Below, piece by piece: positions 26,149-35,911 of a stretch of 64,000 nucleotides of DNA (position 1 is the stretch's first letter; each line of letters begins with the position of its first letter). Location of the stretch: NCBI GenBank assembly GCA_017520935.1, contig JAFXEF010000028.1:1-64000 (forward strand), read 5' to 3'. The notes below the pieces were generated by a model that saw nothing but the letters and a program-made list of their open reading frames with translations, was not told the DNA's origin and did not search any database. This DNA comes from Bacteroidaceae bacterium. Its GTDB lineage: Bacteria > Bacteroidota > Bacteroidia > Bacteroidales > Bacteroidaceae. The position numbers were made by a program, and so were the translations under genes.

Positions 26149-27066
26149 ATGAAAACAAACTATTATTATCTTATTGCCGGACTGCCTGAGCTGTCGCTCG
26201 AGGACAACAAACTGCATCTCACGGTGCGCGAGTTTCGCGAGGCATACTACCCCGAGCTGGCCGATGAAGACCGTCGATTGCTCGACCTCATCTACTTGGC
26301 CTACGACAACGCCAACCTCCTATTATTAATAAAGGATAAGGAGGCAGCGTTGGAAACAGAGGGATTGTATACCAAAGAGCAACTGCTTGGCATCATTGAA
26401 GCTGCTCGCGCCCAAGAAGCTCCCGACCGCAATTATCCACGCTACATGTACGATTTCGTACAGGAAGCCTCTCCTAACCCCTCCCAAGGAGGGGAACTTG
26501 GTTCCGCGATGTCTGAAAGCTCCCTCTCTTCGGGAGAGGGCGGGGGAAGAGGCTGTTTCCCTGAAGACCGTCTGGCACAACTCTACTATGCACACGCTAT
26601 GAACAGTGGCAATGCATTCGTGGAGCGTTGGTTCCGCTTCAACCTTGACCTCAACAACTTCCTCACTGCTATCACGGCACGTCGATACAAGCTTGACGTG
26701 AAGAACCTTATCGTGGGCAATAGTGAAGTGGCCAAGGCATTGCGCACATCGAACAGCCGCGATTTCGGACTTACTGGACTGATGGACTCGTTTGAGGAAA
26801 TCATGCGTATCAGCGAGATTGAAAACCTCGTGGAGCGTGAACGCCGACTCGACGTGTTCAAGTGGGAATGGATGGAGGAGGCTTCGTTCTTCGATTACTT
26901 CTCCGTAGAGAAGCTTTTTGCTTTCCTCATCAAGGTGCAGATTATCGAGCGCTGGATGACTCTCGATGCAGAGGCTGGTGGCGAGCTGCTGCGCAGCATG
27001 ATACGTCAGTTGAAAGAGGAGGTGAAGGTACCTCAAGAGTTTACGATAAATACAAATAAGAAATAA
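26149..27066 (+). CDS. DUF2764 protein of the V-ATPase operon
   Basis: The 305-residue protein begins TNYYYLIAGLPELSLEDNK, typical of the DUF2764 family found only between subunits E and A in Bacteroidetes/Spirochaete V-ATPase operons. The helical content and position suggest it stands in for the subunit C that links stalk and rotor, but this is inference. It carries a foreign-looking, Ser/Gly/Pro-rich insert at about residues 107-135, encoded by a palindromic repeat (26469-26552). The next gene starts 10 nt after its stop. Confidence 0.85.
   Translation: MKTNYYYLIAGLPELSLEDNKLHLTVREFREAYYPELADEDRRLLDLIYLAYDNANLLLLIKDKEAALETEGLYTKEQLLGIIEAARAQEAPDRNYPRYMYDFVQEASPNPSQGGELGSAMSESSLSSGEGGGRGCFPEDRLAQLYYAHAMNSGNAFVERWFRFNLDLNNFLTAITARRYKLDVKNLIVGNSEVAKALRTSNSRDFGLTGLMDSFEEIMRISEIENLVERERRLDVFKWEWMEEASFFDYFSVEKLFAFLIKVQIIERWMTLDAEAGGELLRSMIRQLKEEVKVPQEFTINTNKK
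26469..26552. repeat. In-frame palindromic repeat inside the DUF2764 gene
   Basis: CCCCTCCCAAGGAGGGG and CTCCCTCTCTTCGGGAGAGGG form two adjacent hairpins within the coding frame, joined by CCGCGATGTCTG. The element keeps the frame and adds about 28 low-complexity residues. Its linker is the reverse complement of sequence in the gap at 25975-26148. Confidence 0.7.
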
Positions 27067-27076
27067 AAACAGATAT

Positions 27077-28831
27077 ATGGCTACAACAGGAAAAGTGAAA
27101 GGCGTTGTCCAGAACTTGGTGACGCTGACAGTAGACGGTCCCGTGGCACAGAACGAAATCTGCTACATCACCACCGGAGGCGACAGGCTGATGGCCGAGG
27201 TGCTTAAGGTAGTGGGTAGCGACGTGTATGTGCAGGTGTTTGAGAGCACACGCGGACTGAAGGTGGGCGCTCCTGCCGAATTTACCGGCCACATGCTCGA
27301 AGTGACATTGGGTCCCGGTATGCTCTCTAAGAACTACGATGGTCTGCAAAACGACCTCGACAAGATGGATGGCGTATTCCTCAAGCGCGGACAGTATACC
27401 TACGCTCTTGACGATGACCGCAAGTGGGAGTTCAAACCCCTCGCTAAGGTAGGCGATAAGGTGAAGGCTTCTGACTGGCTCGGTGCCGTAGAGGAGAACT
27501 CACAGCCACTGAAGATCATGGTTCCCTTCCAGCAGAAGGGTGTATGCACCGTGAAGTCTATCGCCAAGGAGGGTGAGTATACGATTAAGGATACCATCGC
27601 CGTACTCACCGATGAGCAGGGCAATGATGTTGAGGTGAACATGATTCAGCGTTGGCCCGTAAAGGTGGCTATGACCAACTATGTAGACAAACCACGCCCC
27701 TTCAAGTTGCTCGAGACAGGTGTACGTGTTATCGATACCGTGAACCCTATCGTAGAGGGTGGTACAGGCTTTATCCCTGGTCCTTTCGGTACGGGTAAGA
27801 CCGTGCTCCAGCACGCTATCTCCAAGCAGGCTGAGGCCGACATCGTGATCATCGCTGCCTGCGGTGAGCGTGCCAACGAGGTGGTGGAAATCTTCACCGA
27901 GTTCCCTGAACTTATCGACCCCCACACGGGCCGCAAACTGATGGAGCGTACCATCATCATAGCCAACACGTCAAACATGCCTGTTGCAGCTCGTGAGGCT
28001 TCTGTGTATACAGCCATGACCATGGCCGAGTATTATCGTTCGATGGGTCTGCGCGTATTGCTGATGGCCGACTCTACTTCACGTTGGGCGCAGGCATTGC
28101 GTGAGATGTCGAACCGTATGGAGGAACTCCCTGGTCCCGATGCCTTCCCGATGGATATCTCATCTATCATCTCTAACTTCTACGGTCGTGCCGGTTACGT
28201 AACCTTGAACAATGGTGAGGTGGGTTCTGTAACCTTCCTCGGTACCGTATCACCTGCCGGTGGTAACCTCAAGGAGCCTGTGACCGAAAACACCAAGAAG
28301 GTGGCTCGCTGCTTCTATGCATTGGAGCAGGAGCGTGCCGACAAGAAGCGCTACCCCGCTGTGAACCCCATCGACTCTTATTCAAAGTACTTGGAATATC
28401 CTGAGTTTGAGTCTTATATCTCTAAGCGCATCAACGACCAGTGGCTTGAGAAGGTCAATGAAATCAAGACCCGCCTCCTCCGTGGTAAGGAGATTGCCGA
28501 GCAGATCAACATCCTCGGTGACGACGGAGTACCCGTAGAGTACCACGTAGTGTTCTGGAAGTCTGAGCTCATCGACTTCGTTATCCTGCAGCAGGATGCA
28601 TTTGATGACATCGACTCAGTAAGCTCGATGGAGCGTCAGGAGGATATCGTCAACATGGTAATGGATATCTGCCATGCCGAGTTCGAGTTCGATACCTTCC
28701 TCGATGTTATGAGCTTCTTCAAGCGTGTCATCAACGTCTGCAAGCAGATCAACTATAGCGAGTACAAGTCTGATAAGTACAACGAATATATGAAGCAGCT
28801 TGAAGAGCTTGTTGCTTCAAAGAAAGCATAA
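27077..28831 (+). CDS. ntpA: V-type ATPase catalytic subunit A
   Basis: The 584-residue protein is the catalytic subunit. It has the P-loop GPFGTGKT at 235-242, the A-specific bulge region at about 100-200, GERANEVVE, and the arginine/tyrosine stretch LLMADSTSRWAQALREMS. It hydrolyses or makes ATP in alternation with subunit B in the soluble head. It has 10 nt upstream spacing from DUF2764 and 5 nt to subunit B. Confidence 0.97.
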   Translation: MATTGKVKGVVQNLVTLTVDGPVAQNEICYITTGGDRLMAEVLKVVGSDVYVQVFESTRGLKVGAPAEFTGHMLEVTLGPGMLSKNYDGLQNDLDKMDGVFLKRGQYTYALDDDRKWEFKPLAKVGDKVKASDWLGAVEENSQPLKIMVPFQQKGVCTVKSIAKEGEYTIKDTIAVLTDEQGNDVEVNMIQRWPVKVAMTNYVDKPRPFKLLETGVRVIDTVNPIVEGGTGFIPGPFGTGKTVLQHAISKQAEADIVIIAACGERANEVVEIFTEFPELIDPHTGRKLMERTIIIANTSNMPVAAREASVYTAMTMAEYYRSMGLRVLLMADSTSRWAQALREMSNRMEELPGPDAFPMDISSIISNFYGRAGYVTLNNGEVGSVTFLGTVSPAGGNLKEPVTENTKKVARCFYALEQERADKKRYPAVNPIDSYSKYLEYPEFESYISKRINDQWLEKVNEIKTRLLRGKEIAEQINILGDDGVPVEYHVVFWKSELIDFVILQQDAFDDIDSVSSMERQEDIVNMVMDICHAEFEFDTFLDVMSFFKRVINVCKQINYSEYKSDKYNEYMKQLEELVASKKA

Positions 28832-28836
28832 CAACT

Positions 28837-30165
28837 ATGGCAACAAAAGCATTTCAAAAGATATATACAAAGATTAGTCAGATTACCAAGGCTACTTGCT
28901 CACTGAAGGCAACGGGTGTTGGTTATGACGAACTTGCCACTATCGACGGCAAGTTGGCTCAGGTGGTAAAGATTGCCGGCGATGAGGTTACCCTGCAGGT
29001 GTTTGAGGGTACAGGCGGTATCCCCACCAATGCCGAAGTGGTATTCCTCGGTAAGGCTCCCTCGCTCAAGGTGAGCGACCAACTGGCCGGACGTTTCTTC
29101 GATGCCTATGGTAACGCTATCGATGGCGGTCCCCAGATTGAAGGTAAGGAAGTGGAGATTGGTGGTCCCTCAGTGAATCCCGTACGTCGTAAGCAACCCT
29201 CTGAGCTCATCGCGACAGGTATTGCCGGTATCGACTTGAACAATACACTGGTGTCTGGTCAGAAGATTCCCTTCTTTGCCGATCCCGACCAGCCGTTCAA
29301 CCAGGTAATGGCCAACGTGGCTCTGCGTGCTGAGACCGACAAGATCATCCTCGGTGCCATGGGTATGACCAACGATGACTACCTCTACTTCAAGAACGTG
29401 TTCTCAAATGCAGGTGCACTCGACCGTATCATCAGCTTCATCAACACAACGGAGAATCCTCCTGTAGAGCGCTTGCTGATTCCCGATATGGCCTTGACCG
29501 CTGCCGAGTACTTTGCTGTAGAGAAGAATGAGAAGGTACTCGTGCTCCTTTCTGACATGACCTCGTATGCCGATGCCTTGGCTATCGTGTCGAACCGTAT
29601 GGATCAGATTCCTTCTAAGGACTCTATGCCCGGTTCGCTCTACTCAGACTTGGCCAAGATCTATGAGAAGGCCGTGCAGTTCCCCTCAGGCGGTTCTATC
29701 ACCATCATCGCTGTGACCACACTGTCTGGTGGTGACATCACACATGCTGTACCTGACAATACCGGTTACATTACCGAGGGTCAGCTCTTCCTCCGTCGCG
29801 ATAGCGATATCGGTAAGGTTATCGTTGACCCGTTCCGTTCACTCTCACGTCTGAAACAGCTCGTTTCGGGTAAGAAGACTCGTAAGGATCATCCGCAGGT
29901 AATGAATGCTGCCGTACGTCTGTATGCCGATGCTGCCAATGCCAAGACCAAGATGGAGAACGGTTTCGACCTCACCGACTACGACGAGCGTACACTCGAC
30001 TTCGCCAAGGACTACTCAAACCAGCTCTTGGCTATCGACGTGAACCTCAACACCACCGAAATGCTCGATGTTACCTGGGGCTTGTTTGGCAAGTATTTCC
30101 AGCCCGAAGAGGTTAACATCAAGCGTGAGTTGGTTGAGCAATATTGGCCGAAAGATAATCTCTGA
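28837..30165 (+). CDS. ntpB: V-type ATPase regulatory subunit B
   Basis: The 442-residue protein is the non-catalytic head subunit. It lacks a full P-loop (SGQKIPFFADPDQPFNQ stands at that position) and has the family features ATGIAGIDLNNTLV, LLSDMTSYADALAIVSNRMDQIP and PDNTGYITEGQ. It starts 5 nt after subunit A. The stop is followed by an AT-rich repeat that separates it from subunit D. Confidence 0.96.
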   Translation: MATKAFQKIYTKISQITKATCSLKATGVGYDELATIDGKLAQVVKIAGDEVTLQVFEGTGGIPTNAEVVFLGKAPSLKVSDQLAGRFFDAYGNAIDGGPQIEGKEVEIGGPSVNPVRRKQPSELIATGIAGIDLNNTLVSGQKIPFFADPDQPFNQVMANVALRAETDKIILGAMGMTNDDYLYFKNVFSNAGALDRIISFINTTENPPVERLLIPDMALTAAEYFAVEKNEKVLVLLSDMTSYADALAIVSNRMDQIPSKDSMPGSLYSDLAKIYEKAVQFPSGGSITIIAVTTLSGGDITHAVPDNTGYITEGQLFLRRDSDIGKVIVDPFRSLSRLKQLVSGKKTRKDHPQVMNAAVRLYADAANAKTKMENGFDLTDYDERTLDFAKDYSNQLLAIDVNLNTTEMLDVTWGLFGKYFQPEEVNIKRELVEQYWPKDNL

Positions 30166-30175
30166 TTCTCTTCAA

Positions 30176-30288
30176 TTAAGAATTAGGAATTATGAATTCA
30201 TAATTTGTCTGATGCCTTATTTATATATAATGTATATTAGTTATGCATTCATAATTCACAAATCATAATTCATAATTAAATTATAAGA
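30176..30288. repeat. AT-rich inverted repeat inside the V-ATPase operon
   Basis: The 130-bp gap between subunits B and D is built of AATTATGAATTCATAATT-type palindromes. The left part (AATTAAGAATTAGGAATTAT) is complementary to much of the right part (CATAATTCATAATTAAATTA). It has no gene. It looks like a small mobile or fold-back element that entered the operon. Confidence 0.6.
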
Positions 30289-30295
30289 TAATTTC

Positions 30296-30937
30296 GTGGC
30301 TATAAAATTTCAATATAACAAGACGTCACTTCAGCAGATAGAGAAGCAGCTCAAAGTACGTCAGCGCACACTACCTATTATTAAGAATAAGGAGAGTGCC
30401 TTGCGTATGGAGGTGAAGAAGTGCAAGGAGGATGTACGTCGGCTTGAGACCGCGCTCGAAGAGCAGATTCAGGCCTACGAATATATGTTTGCCCTTTGGA
30501 ACGAGTTCGATGCCTCGCTCATCCGTGTGAAGGACGTGCATCTTGACGTGAAGAAAATAGCCGGTGTGCGAGTGCCTGTGCTGGGCGATGTCGATTTTGA
30601 TATTACCCCCTTCAGCCTCTTCAATGCTCCCAAGTGGTACTTTGACGGTATCAGTCTCTTGCAGGGATTGACCCGTACGGCTCTTGAGAGCGAGTTCATG
30701 GAGGCCAAGTTGGCGCTGCTCGAGCATGCCCGTAAGAAGACCACCCAGAAGGTGAACCTCTTCGAGAAGGTGCAGATACCCGGTTATCAAGATGCTGTGC
30801 GTAAGATCAAACGCTTCATGGAAGATGAGGAGAACCTCTCCAAGTCATCACAGAAGATCCTGAAGACGCTGTTGGAAAAACGTGCCGGAGCGGAGCAACC
30901 CGCCGAGGCTTCTAATGAGATGGAGGAAGAGCTATGA
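30296..30937 (+). CDS. ntpD: V-type ATPase central-stalk subunit D
   Basis: The 213-residue protein is a long helical hairpin: KTSLQQIEKQLKVRQRTLPIIKNKESALR at the start, and a C-terminal coiled coil ending in the KSSQKILKTLLEKR region. It is the rotor shaft inside the head. The start codon is GTG at 30296; no better ATG exists in frame. The 3' end overlaps subunit I by 4 nt (ATGA), which implies translational coupling. Confidence 0.92.
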   Translation: MAIKFQYNKTSLQQIEKQLKVRQRTLPIIKNKESALRMEVKKCKEDVRRLETALEEQIQAYEYMFALWNEFDASLIRVKDVHLDVKKIAGVRVPVLGDVDFDITPFSLFNAPKWYFDGISLLQGLTRTALESEFMEAKLALLEHARKKTTQKVNLFEKVQIPGYQDAVRKIKRFMEDEENLSKSSQKILKTLLEKRAGAEQPAEASNEMEEEL

Positions 30938-32727
30938 TAACAAAAATGAAAAAACTCACATTCCTCGTATTCTATAAGGAGTATAAGGAATTCCTCGACA
31001 GAATGGGTGAGCTTGGCGTGCTTCATGTGATAGAGAAGCAGCAGGGCACATTGGACAATGCTGAAGTTCAGGAGCAGATGCGTCTCTTGTCGCGCTATGC
31101 GGTAGCCATTGAGACGTTGCAGAAGGTGGAGACCAAGTCTGAGAACTCCGAGAACTCAGAGTTCTCAGAGCCCTCCGAATTACTGGAGATATACGACCAA
31201 CTCCTCGCCGACAAGACCGTCAACGAGCAGCGTCAGCAACTTCTCATCAAGGACGAGCAGGCGTTGGTACCATGGGGTGACTTTGCCCCTGCATCGGTAG
31301 AGCGTCTCGTGAAGGCTGGTTATGACATCAACTTCTTTGCTTGTGCTCCCCGCCTATATAAAGAGGAGTGGGAGAGTGAGTACAATGCCATCGTCATCAA
31401 TCAGGACAAGTCGAAGGTCTACTTCATCACTGTCACTGCTCCAGGTACAGAAATCAGCATTGAGGCCGAGATGTGTCGACTTCCGCAGACTTCATTGGGT
31501 AATGTGGTAGCCGAACTTGAGGTACTCAAGGCTGGTAATGCAGCTATAGAGCAGAAGATTGCAGACTTTGCCACCAACCATCTGGCCGACCTCAGGGCTG
31601 CCCACGAGGCTTTACAGAACGAGATCAGCTTTACCAAGGTGGCACTCAGCGCTGATAGCGTAGCTGGCGACAAGCTCATGCTGCTCCAGGGTTGGGCACC
31701 GGAGAAGGTGCTTCCCGAGGTACGCGAGAGCCTTGATAAGACAGGGCACTTCTATCAGGTCGATAATCCCACTCCCGAGGACGATATTCCTATTCAGCTG
31801 AGCAATAACAAGTTCTTCCGACTCTTCGAGCCGCTGACCAAGTTGTACATGTTGCCCAAGTATGGCGAGTTGGACTTGACGATGTTCTTCGCGCCCTTCT
31901 TCCTCGTGTTCTTCGGTCTCTGCCTTGGCGATATGGGCTACGGAGCGTTGATTATGTTGGCATTGCCCATCTTCACAAAGCTCTTCCAGCTCATCAATCC
32001 CGAGTTCAAGAGTTCGTTGGTATTCCTCTTCGGACTTTCAACGGTGATTTGCGGTACCCTCACCGGTACAGCATTCGGTTTCAGCCTTTACGACATCGAC
32101 CTTCCCTTCTTCCAGAAGATGAAGGCACTGCTTTTTCAGGACAATCAGGCCATGTTCTACCTCTCGCTCATCATCGGATGCGTGCAGATACTCTTCGGTA
32201 TGATGCTCAAGGCTGTGAATCTGACCATTCAGCTGGGCTTCAAGTATGCCGTGAGCACCATCGGATGGATACTTCTCCTTGTAGGTGTTGCCGTAGGTGT
32301 GCTGACAGGTTCCACAGGCTCTTTATGGTTTATGGTAGTGATGATCATTGCTGGCTGCATGGTGCTCTTGTACAACAGCCCCGGCAAGAACATCTTCCTC
32401 AACATCGGCCTTGGTTTGTGGGATGCCTATAATATGGTGACTGGCCTGTTGGGCGACGTGCTTTCATACGTTCGTCTCTTTGCCCTCGGCCTTTCGGGAG
32501 GTATCTTGGCCAGTGTATTCAACAGCCTGGCTACAGGTATGAGTCCCGATATACCCGTGGTTGGTTTCATCGTTACCGCTATCATCTTCGTTATCGGTCA
32601 CGGCTTGAATATCTTTATGAATATCTTAGGCTCTATGGTTCACCCCATGCGTCTGACCTTCGTGGAGTTCTTCAAGAATTCTGGTTATGAGGGTGGCGGT
32701 AATGCGTATAAACCTTTCAAGAAGTAA
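30934..32727 (+). CDS. ntpI: V-type ATPase membrane subunit I (stator a-subunit)
   Basis: The 597-residue protein has an N-terminal soluble helical domain to about 300 and then seven or so membrane segments beginning ELDLTMFFAPFFLVFFGLCLGDMGYG. The motif GDMGYG and the later LSYVRLFALGLSGG, with the arginine that releases the coupling ion, are typical. It anchors the stalk and forms the ion half-channels. Two starts fit (30934 overlapping D, or 30946); the first is kept. Confidence 0.95.
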   Translation: MITKMKKLTFLVFYKEYKEFLDRMGELGVLHVIEKQQGTLDNAEVQEQMRLLSRYAVAIETLQKVETKSENSENSEFSEPSELLEIYDQLLADKTVNEQRQQLLIKDEQALVPWGDFAPASVERLVKAGYDINFFACAPRLYKEEWESEYNAIVINQDKSKVYFITVTAPGTEISIEAEMCRLPQTSLGNVVAELEVLKAGNAAIEQKIADFATNHLADLRAAHEALQNEISFTKVALSADSVAGDKLMLLQGWAPEKVLPEVRESLDKTGHFYQVDNPTPEDDIPIQLSNNKFFRLFEPLTKLYMLPKYGELDLTMFFAPFFLVFFGLCLGDMGYGALIMLALPIFTKLFQLINPEFKSSLVFLFGLSTVICGTLTGTAFGFSLYDIDLPFFQKMKALLFQDNQAMFYLSLIIGCVQILFGMMLKAVNLTIQLGFKYAVSTIGWILLLVGVAVGVLTGSTGSLWFMVVMIIAGCMVLLYNSPGKNIFLNIGLGLWDAYNMVTGLLGDVLSYVRLFALGLSGGILASVFNSLATGMSPDIPVVGFIVTAIIFVIGHGLNIFMNILGSMVHPMRLTFVEFFKNSGYEGGGNAYKPFKK

Positions 32728-32769
32728 TATTAAGGAGATAAATAACTCCAAAACAAACAAAAAGAATAA

Positions 32770-33264
<495 letters not shown>

Positions 33265-33293
33265 TCAGCGATAATCATAAATGCAAAGTCAGT

Positions 33294-33331
33294 CGGCAGC
33301 GTTCCGTAAGGAGTGCTGCCGATATCTTTTT
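33294..33331 (+). terminator. Intrinsic terminator of the V-ATPase operon
   Basis: CGGCAGC (33294-33300) pairs with GCTGCCG (33315-33321), with further pairing in the loop, and TCTTTTT follows. It lies 30 nt past the subunit K stop. Confidence 0.75.
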
Positions 33332-33391
33332 ACGCCAATATTATTGCCTTTATTTATCCAACAAAAGAATCAACATTTAGCGAATTCTTCA

Positions 33392-33399
33392 TATCTTTG
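33392..33399 (+). promoter_or_regulatory. -7 box of rarA
   Basis: TATCTTTG matches the -7 consensus. No clear -33 TTTG is present. It would give a leader of about 65 nt before the ATG. Confidence 0.5.
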
Positions 33400-33470
33400 C
33401 AGATAGATTAGTTGATTATATAGAAAAGGTTCTATGGTATCATGTCGTAATTTATCAATTCTAAAAAGTT

Positions 33471-34736
33471 ATGGAACCATTAGCTGAACGCCTGCGTCCC
33501 TCGACGCTCGATAATTATATAGGACAGAAGCACCTCGTAGGACAGGATGCCGTGATGCGCCGTATGATAGAGTCGGGGCGCATATCATCGTTCATTCTTT
33601 GGGGACCTCCGGGGACGGGAAAGACTACGTTGGCCCACATCATTGCCAATCGCCTTGAAGTGCCTTTTTATACGCTCAACGCCGTGGCTTCGGGAGTGAA
33701 AGACGTGCGCGAGGTCATCGAGAGTGCGCAGAAGAACCGCATTTTCTCCAAGAACAGCCCCATTCTCTTTATTGACGAGATACACCGCTTCAACAAGTCG
33801 CAGCAGGACTCGCTTCTGGCTGCTGTAGAGCGTGGTATTGTCACGCTCATCGGTGCCACCACGGAGAATCCTTCGTTCGAGATTATTCGTCCGCTCCTCT
33901 CGCGTTGTCAGCTCTATATATTGAAATCATTGGAGAAGGATGACCTGCTCGAACTCCTCGACCGTGCCATCACCGAAGATGCTTATTTGAAACAACGTCG
34001 CATCACCGTTCGTGAGACCGATGCCCTACTGCGCTTTTCGGGAGGGGATGCCCGTAAGTTGCTTAATACGCTTGAGCTTGTGGTTGAGGCGGACAATAGC
34101 GACGAGGTTATCATTACCAACGAGATTGTCACCGAGCGTCTGCAGCAGAACCCGCTTGCCTACGACAAGAACGGCGAGATGCACTACGACATTGTGTCGG
34201 CCTACATCAAGTCTATCCGTGGCAGTGACCCTGATGGTGCCCTCTACTGGCTGGCTCGTATGATACAGGGCGGTGAGGATCCCTCATTCATTGCCCGCCG
34301 ACTCGTCATCTCGGCTTCCGAAGACATTGGTCTGGCCAATCCCAATGCCCTGCTTATCGCCAATGCAGCTTTTGATGCAGTGATGAAGATAGGTTGGCCC
34401 GAAGGGCGTATCCCCCTGGCTGAAGCCACCATATACCTGGCCACCAGTCCTAAAAGTAATTCGGCTTATATGGGCATCAATACCGCCCTTGGTGTAGTGG
34501 AGCAGACGGGCAACCTGCCGGTACCGTTGCACCTGCGTAATGCGCCCACTAAGCTGATGAAAGAGTTGGGTTACAGCGACGGATACAAGTATGCTCATGA
34601 CTATGATAACCATTTTGTAGAACAGCAATTCCTTCCCGATGAACTCACTGGTACCCGCCTTTGGACTCCCCAACCCAATGCCGCCGAAGAGAAGTTGAAG
34701 GAGCGGATGCGCTACCTTTGGAAAGACATATATTGA
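33471..34736 (+). CDS. rarA: Replication-associated recombination protein A (MgsA/RarA AAA ATPase)
   Basis: The 421-residue protein has the RarA plan: N-terminal RLRPSTLDNYIGQKHLVG, Walker A GPPGTGKTTLAH, Walker B LFIDEIHRFNKSQQD, sensor GATTENPSF, and the C-terminal tetramerisation region with IRGSDPDGALYWLARMIQGGEDP. It acts at stalled replication forks with SSB. The length is normal for the family. It has its own promoter after the V-ATPase terminator. Confidence 0.97.
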   Translation: MEPLAERLRPSTLDNYIGQKHLVGQDAVMRRMIESGRISSFILWGPPGTGKTTLAHIIANRLEVPFYTLNAVASGVKDVREVIESAQKNRIFSKNSPILFIDEIHRFNKSQQDSLLAAVERGIVTLIGATTENPSFEIIRPLLSRCQLYILKSLEKDDLLELLDRAITEDAYLKQRRITVRETDALLRFSGGDARKLLNTLELVVEADNSDEVIITNEIVTERLQQNPLAYDKNGEMHYDIVSAYIKSIRGSDPDGALYWLARMIQGGEDPSFIARRLVISASEDIGLANPNALLIANAAFDAVMKIGWPEGRIPLAEATIYLATSPKSNSAYMGINTALGVVEQTGNLPVPLHLRNAPTKLMKELGYSDGYKYAHDYDNHFVEQQFLPDELTGTRLWTPQPNAAEEKLKERMRYLWKDIY

Positions 34737-34815
34737 ATTGTTTGCACTCGGGGTACTCTGGAAAATTCGGAGTACTCGGGGGGACTCTAAATACTAAACT
34801 CTAAACTCTTTCTCA

Positions 34816-35769
34816 ATGAATATCATCATCCTTGATGGCTATGCTCTCAACCCCGGTGACCTCAGTTACGACTGTTTGCGCCAGTACGGCAATCTCACGA
34901 TATATGAGCGCACTGCTCCCGAGCAGCTTATCGAACGCGCTATTGATGCTGATGTCGTGCTCACCAACAAGGTGGCCTTTGGCGAGCGTGAGATGGTTCA
35001 GTTGCCTCGCTTGCGCTATATCGGCGTACAGGCCACAGGCTATAATATTATAGATGTGGAGGCGGCTCGCCGGCATGGCATCATCGTGACCAATATTCCC
35101 GCCTACAGCACCGACTCTGTGGCACAGATGGTGATGGCTCATCTTCTGAATATCACCCAGAGCGTAGACTACTATGCACTACAGAATCGTGCGGGGCGTT
35201 GGGCTGCTAATCCCGACTTCTGCTACTGGGATAATCCCCTCATTGAGCTTGCAGGCAAGCAGATGGGGCTTGTAGGCTTGGGACGTACCGGCATGGCCGT
35301 GGCACGTCTTGCCGCTGCCTTTGGTATGCATGTGGCTGCCTATACTTCAAAATCTCAGAGCGAACTGCCCGAGGGTGTCGAGAAACTTTCTCTTGACGCA
35401 CTCTTCGCTACCTCCGATGTGGTCAGTCTGCACTGTCCGCTCACTCCCGATACCCACCACCTTGTCGATGCCCGACGCTTGGCATTGATGAAGCCTACAG
35501 CCATACTCGTCAATACCGCCCGAGGCTCCATTGTTGACGAGCGGGCTTTGGCCGATGCGCTAAATGGCGGTACGCTCTACGCAGCCGGTATTGACGTGTT
35601 GTGTGAGGAGCCTCCACGCGGTGACTCGCCATTGCTGCATGTGCGCAACTGTTTCGTCACTCCCCATATCGCGTGGGCTACGATTGAAGCCCGTACTCGC
35701 CTATTGCAGATATGCGAAGCCAATCTCCGTGCCTTCATCGAGGGACATCCGCAAAACGTGGTGTTTTAG
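34816..35769 (+). CDS. D-2-hydroxyacid dehydrogenase (NAD-binding)
   Basis: The 317-residue protein has the family's NAD fold: GLVGLGRTGMAVARLAAAFGM at about 153-173, then VSLHCPLTPDTHHLVD, NTARGSIVDERAL, DVLCEEPP and the catalytic histidine in NCFVTPHIAWAT. The closest type appears to be glycerate/hydroxypyruvate reductase, but the substrate is not fixed by motifs. It follows rarA by 79 nt without an obvious terminator. Confidence 0.92.
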   Translation: MNIIILDGYALNPGDLSYDCLRQYGNLTIYERTAPEQLIERAIDADVVLTNKVAFGEREMVQLPRLRYIGVQATGYNIIDVEAARRHGIIVTNIPAYSTDSVAQMVMAHLLNITQSVDYYALQNRAGRWAANPDFCYWDNPLIELAGKQMGLVGLGRTGMAVARLAAAFGMHVAAYTSKSQSELPEGVEKLSLDALFATSDVVSLHCPLTPDTHHLVDARRLALMKPTAILVNTARGSIVDERALADALNGGTLYAAGIDVLCEEPPRGDSPLLHVRNCFVTPHIAWATIEARTRLLQICEANLRAFIEGHPQNVVF

Positions 35770-35911
35770 GTATAGAGGGTGTTGTAGATGTATTTTGAGC
35801 AATCTTTTCCTATTTCTTCCTTTTTTGCAGGAAATCAAATGCATATATATCGGACTCAGGAAGTATAGTCCAGTACTTAGTTTTTTACAGTTTAGCTAAT
35901 ATTTTGTTACT

